Origin: Actinomycetes bacterium
GTDB lineage: Bacteria; Actinomycetota; Actinomycetes; Nanopelagicales; Nanopelagicaceae
Direction of reading: 5' to 3'
Assembly: GCA_014190175.1 (NCBI GenBank)
Contig: BJFZ01000075.1
Location: forward strand, 1-5,820
DNA: 5,820 nucleotides
The notes beneath the pieces were generated by a model that did not search any database, was not told the origin of the DNA, and worked only from the letters and a program-made list of their open reading frames with translations. The position numbers were made by a program, and so were the translations under genes. Below are positions 5,372 through 5,820 of this stretch, in pieces. The stretch's first letter is position 1. The number at the start of each line of letters is the position of its first letter.

Positions 5372-5376
5372 TGTCA

Positions 5377-5820
5377 GTGTCGACAGCGGATTTCGGTGGT
5401 GCTTTTGGCGCCAATGAATGGTTAGTAGAAGAGATGTACGAAAAGTACCTCCTCGATCCTGTCTCCGTTGATCCACAATGGATTGATTTCTTTGCAGCAA
5501 ATGCACATTTAATTAATAGCAATGGTTCAGCAGGAGTAAGTACCTCAGCAAGTAATGGCGCGAGTGCAAGTAATGGCGCTGCACAGGCAACACCTCTGAG
5601 TATTCAACAACTTGCTGCAAATGTTCCACTGCCTTCATCCGGTGGTGCGCCGCCTGCACCAAAACGCGCGCATGTTGATCCACCGCCCGCGCCTTCAACT
5701 CAACGAGCTGCAATGCAGATGCCATCCATAACAATTCCATCCATAACAATTCCATCCACACCAACTGCAGCAACACCAACTGCAGTAACACCGCCACAAG
5801 GAAACCCGCTGCAACCACAA
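5377..5820 (+). CDS. kgd: Kgd, multifunctional 2-oxoglutarate dehydrogenase/decarboxylase, N-terminal part (runs off right edge)
   Basis: Start of the large actinobacterial enzyme that fuses an E2-like succinyltransferase domain to the thiamine-diphosphate E1 of 2-oxoglutarate dehydrogenase, a TCA-cycle step. Only the first 148 codons are visible. GANEWLVEEMYEKYLLDP, then SVDPQWIDFF, near the N-terminus is the conserved opening helix segment of Kgd/OdhA (compare NEWLVEEMYRKF in mycobacteria). A long Ala/Pro/Ser/Thr-rich linker follows, which in the family leads to the E2-like catalytic domain; that domain lies beyond the edge. The chosen start is GTG 5377, with GGGAG five bases upstream, giving MSTADFGG. 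ATG 5365 would add four residues but lacks a ribosome binding site. The linker contains three short tandem repeats. It is divergent to the neighbouring genes and functionally unrelated to the pilus. Confidence 0.93.
   Translation, partial: MSTADFGGAFGANEWLVEEMYEKYLLDPVSVDPQWIDFFAANAHLINSNGSAGVSTSASNGASASNGAAQATPLSIQQLAANVPLPSSGGAPPAPKRAHVDPPPAPSTQRAAMQMPSITIPSITIPSTPTAATPTAVTPPQGNPLQPQ
5548..5583. repeat. 18-bp imperfect tandem repeat in the kgd linker
   Basis: GCAAGTAATGGCGC plus four bases is repeated at 5548-5565 and 5566-5583, encoding A-S-N-G-A twice in the flexible linker of Kgd. The frame is kept. Confidence 0.8.
5722..5760. repeat. 15-bp tandem repeat, 2.6 copies, in the kgd linker
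   Basis: CCATCCATAACAATT occurs exactly twice (5722-5736, 5737-5751), followed by a 9-base partial copy. It encodes P-S-I-T-I repeats in the linker. Confidence 0.92.
5761..5792. repeat. 15-bp tandem repeat, two copies, in the kgd linker
   Basis: CCAACTGCAGCAACA (5761-5775) is followed by CCAACTGCAGTAACA (5776-5790) and CC. It encodes P-T-A-(A/V)-T repeats and directly follows the 15-bp P-S-I-T-I array, but the two units are unrelated in sequence. Confidence 0.9.

Larger units (their letters stand above)
5046..5376. other. Divergent intergenic region between the membrane-protein gene and kgd
   Basis: A stretch of about 330 bp with no convincing gene. Its middle is G-rich on the plus strand: 34 of 60 bases are G or C in each of 5101-5160 and 5161-5220, against about 21 of 60 at 4741-4800. 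It holds an 18-bp tandem duplication. Several frames are open here for 40-50 codons on both strands, but none has a good start codon with a ribosome binding site. The region must hold promoters for kgd and for the divergent pair. Actinobacterial -10-like TANNNT sequences before kgd (TACGCT 5341-5346, TACCCT 5347-5352) have no clear -35 partner. A TAATAAT on the minus strand just upstream of the membrane-protein ATG is another weak candidate. Confidence 0.6.

Noticed and set aside
5513..5818. Minus-strand open frame of about 100 codons rich in Leu, Val and His
   Set aside because: It is antisense to the repeat-rich linker of kgd, has low complexity from the repeats, and shows no ribosome binding site.

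Overview
The window carries most of a Tad (tight adherence, Flp-type) pilus assembly operon on the minus strand. Next to it is a two-gene minus-strand unit, and the right edge holds the divergent 5' end of the plus-strand gene kgd (multifunctional 2-oxoglutarate dehydrogenase/decarboxylase). The order tadA-tadB-tadC, small pilin-like gene, then TadE-like genes is the actinobacterial arrangement, and the Kgd N-terminus is the actinobacterial form. The DNA is AT-rich for that phylum. This suggests a small-genome, low-GC aquatic actinobacterium, for example of the Nanopelagicales (acI) type. That placement is inference from gene content and composition.

Layout, right to left along the minus strand. 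5820-5377 (plus): start of kgd with a repeat-rich linker. 5046-5376: divergent intergenic region, G-rich on the plus strand, with an 18-bp tandem duplication and no convincing gene. 5045-4662: a four-helix membrane protein of unknown function. 4635-4141: a degenerate GGDEF-domain protein that has lost its catalytic residues but keeps an RxxD I-site motif. 4140-4012: spacer that probably holds the tad promoter. 4011-2965: TadA ATPase. 2968-2129: TadB. 2104-1394: TadC. 1328-1119: small pilin-like protein with the strongest Shine-Dalgarno sequence in the window. 1110-655 and 658-227: two TadE/TadF-like pseudopilins. 230 to the left edge: start of a third TadE/TadG-like protein.

The tad genes are tightly packed, with ATGA or TTGA overlaps at tadA/tadB, the TadE/TadF pair and the last pair, so they are very likely co-transcribed and translationally coupled. 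TadA would power assembly from the cytoplasm through the TadB/TadC membrane platform. The small protein would be the major pilin or an analogue, and the TadE-like proteins minor pseudopilins. No TadZ/CpaE partner and no prepilin peptidase (TadV) is visible here. The gene in the usual TadZ position is the degenerate GGDEF protein, a candidate cyclic-di-GMP receptor for the pilus. The window is also unusually rich in short tandem duplications (9 to 18 bp). Most are in frame inside coding sequence; one lies across the tadB/tadC junction and one in the kgd intergenic region.
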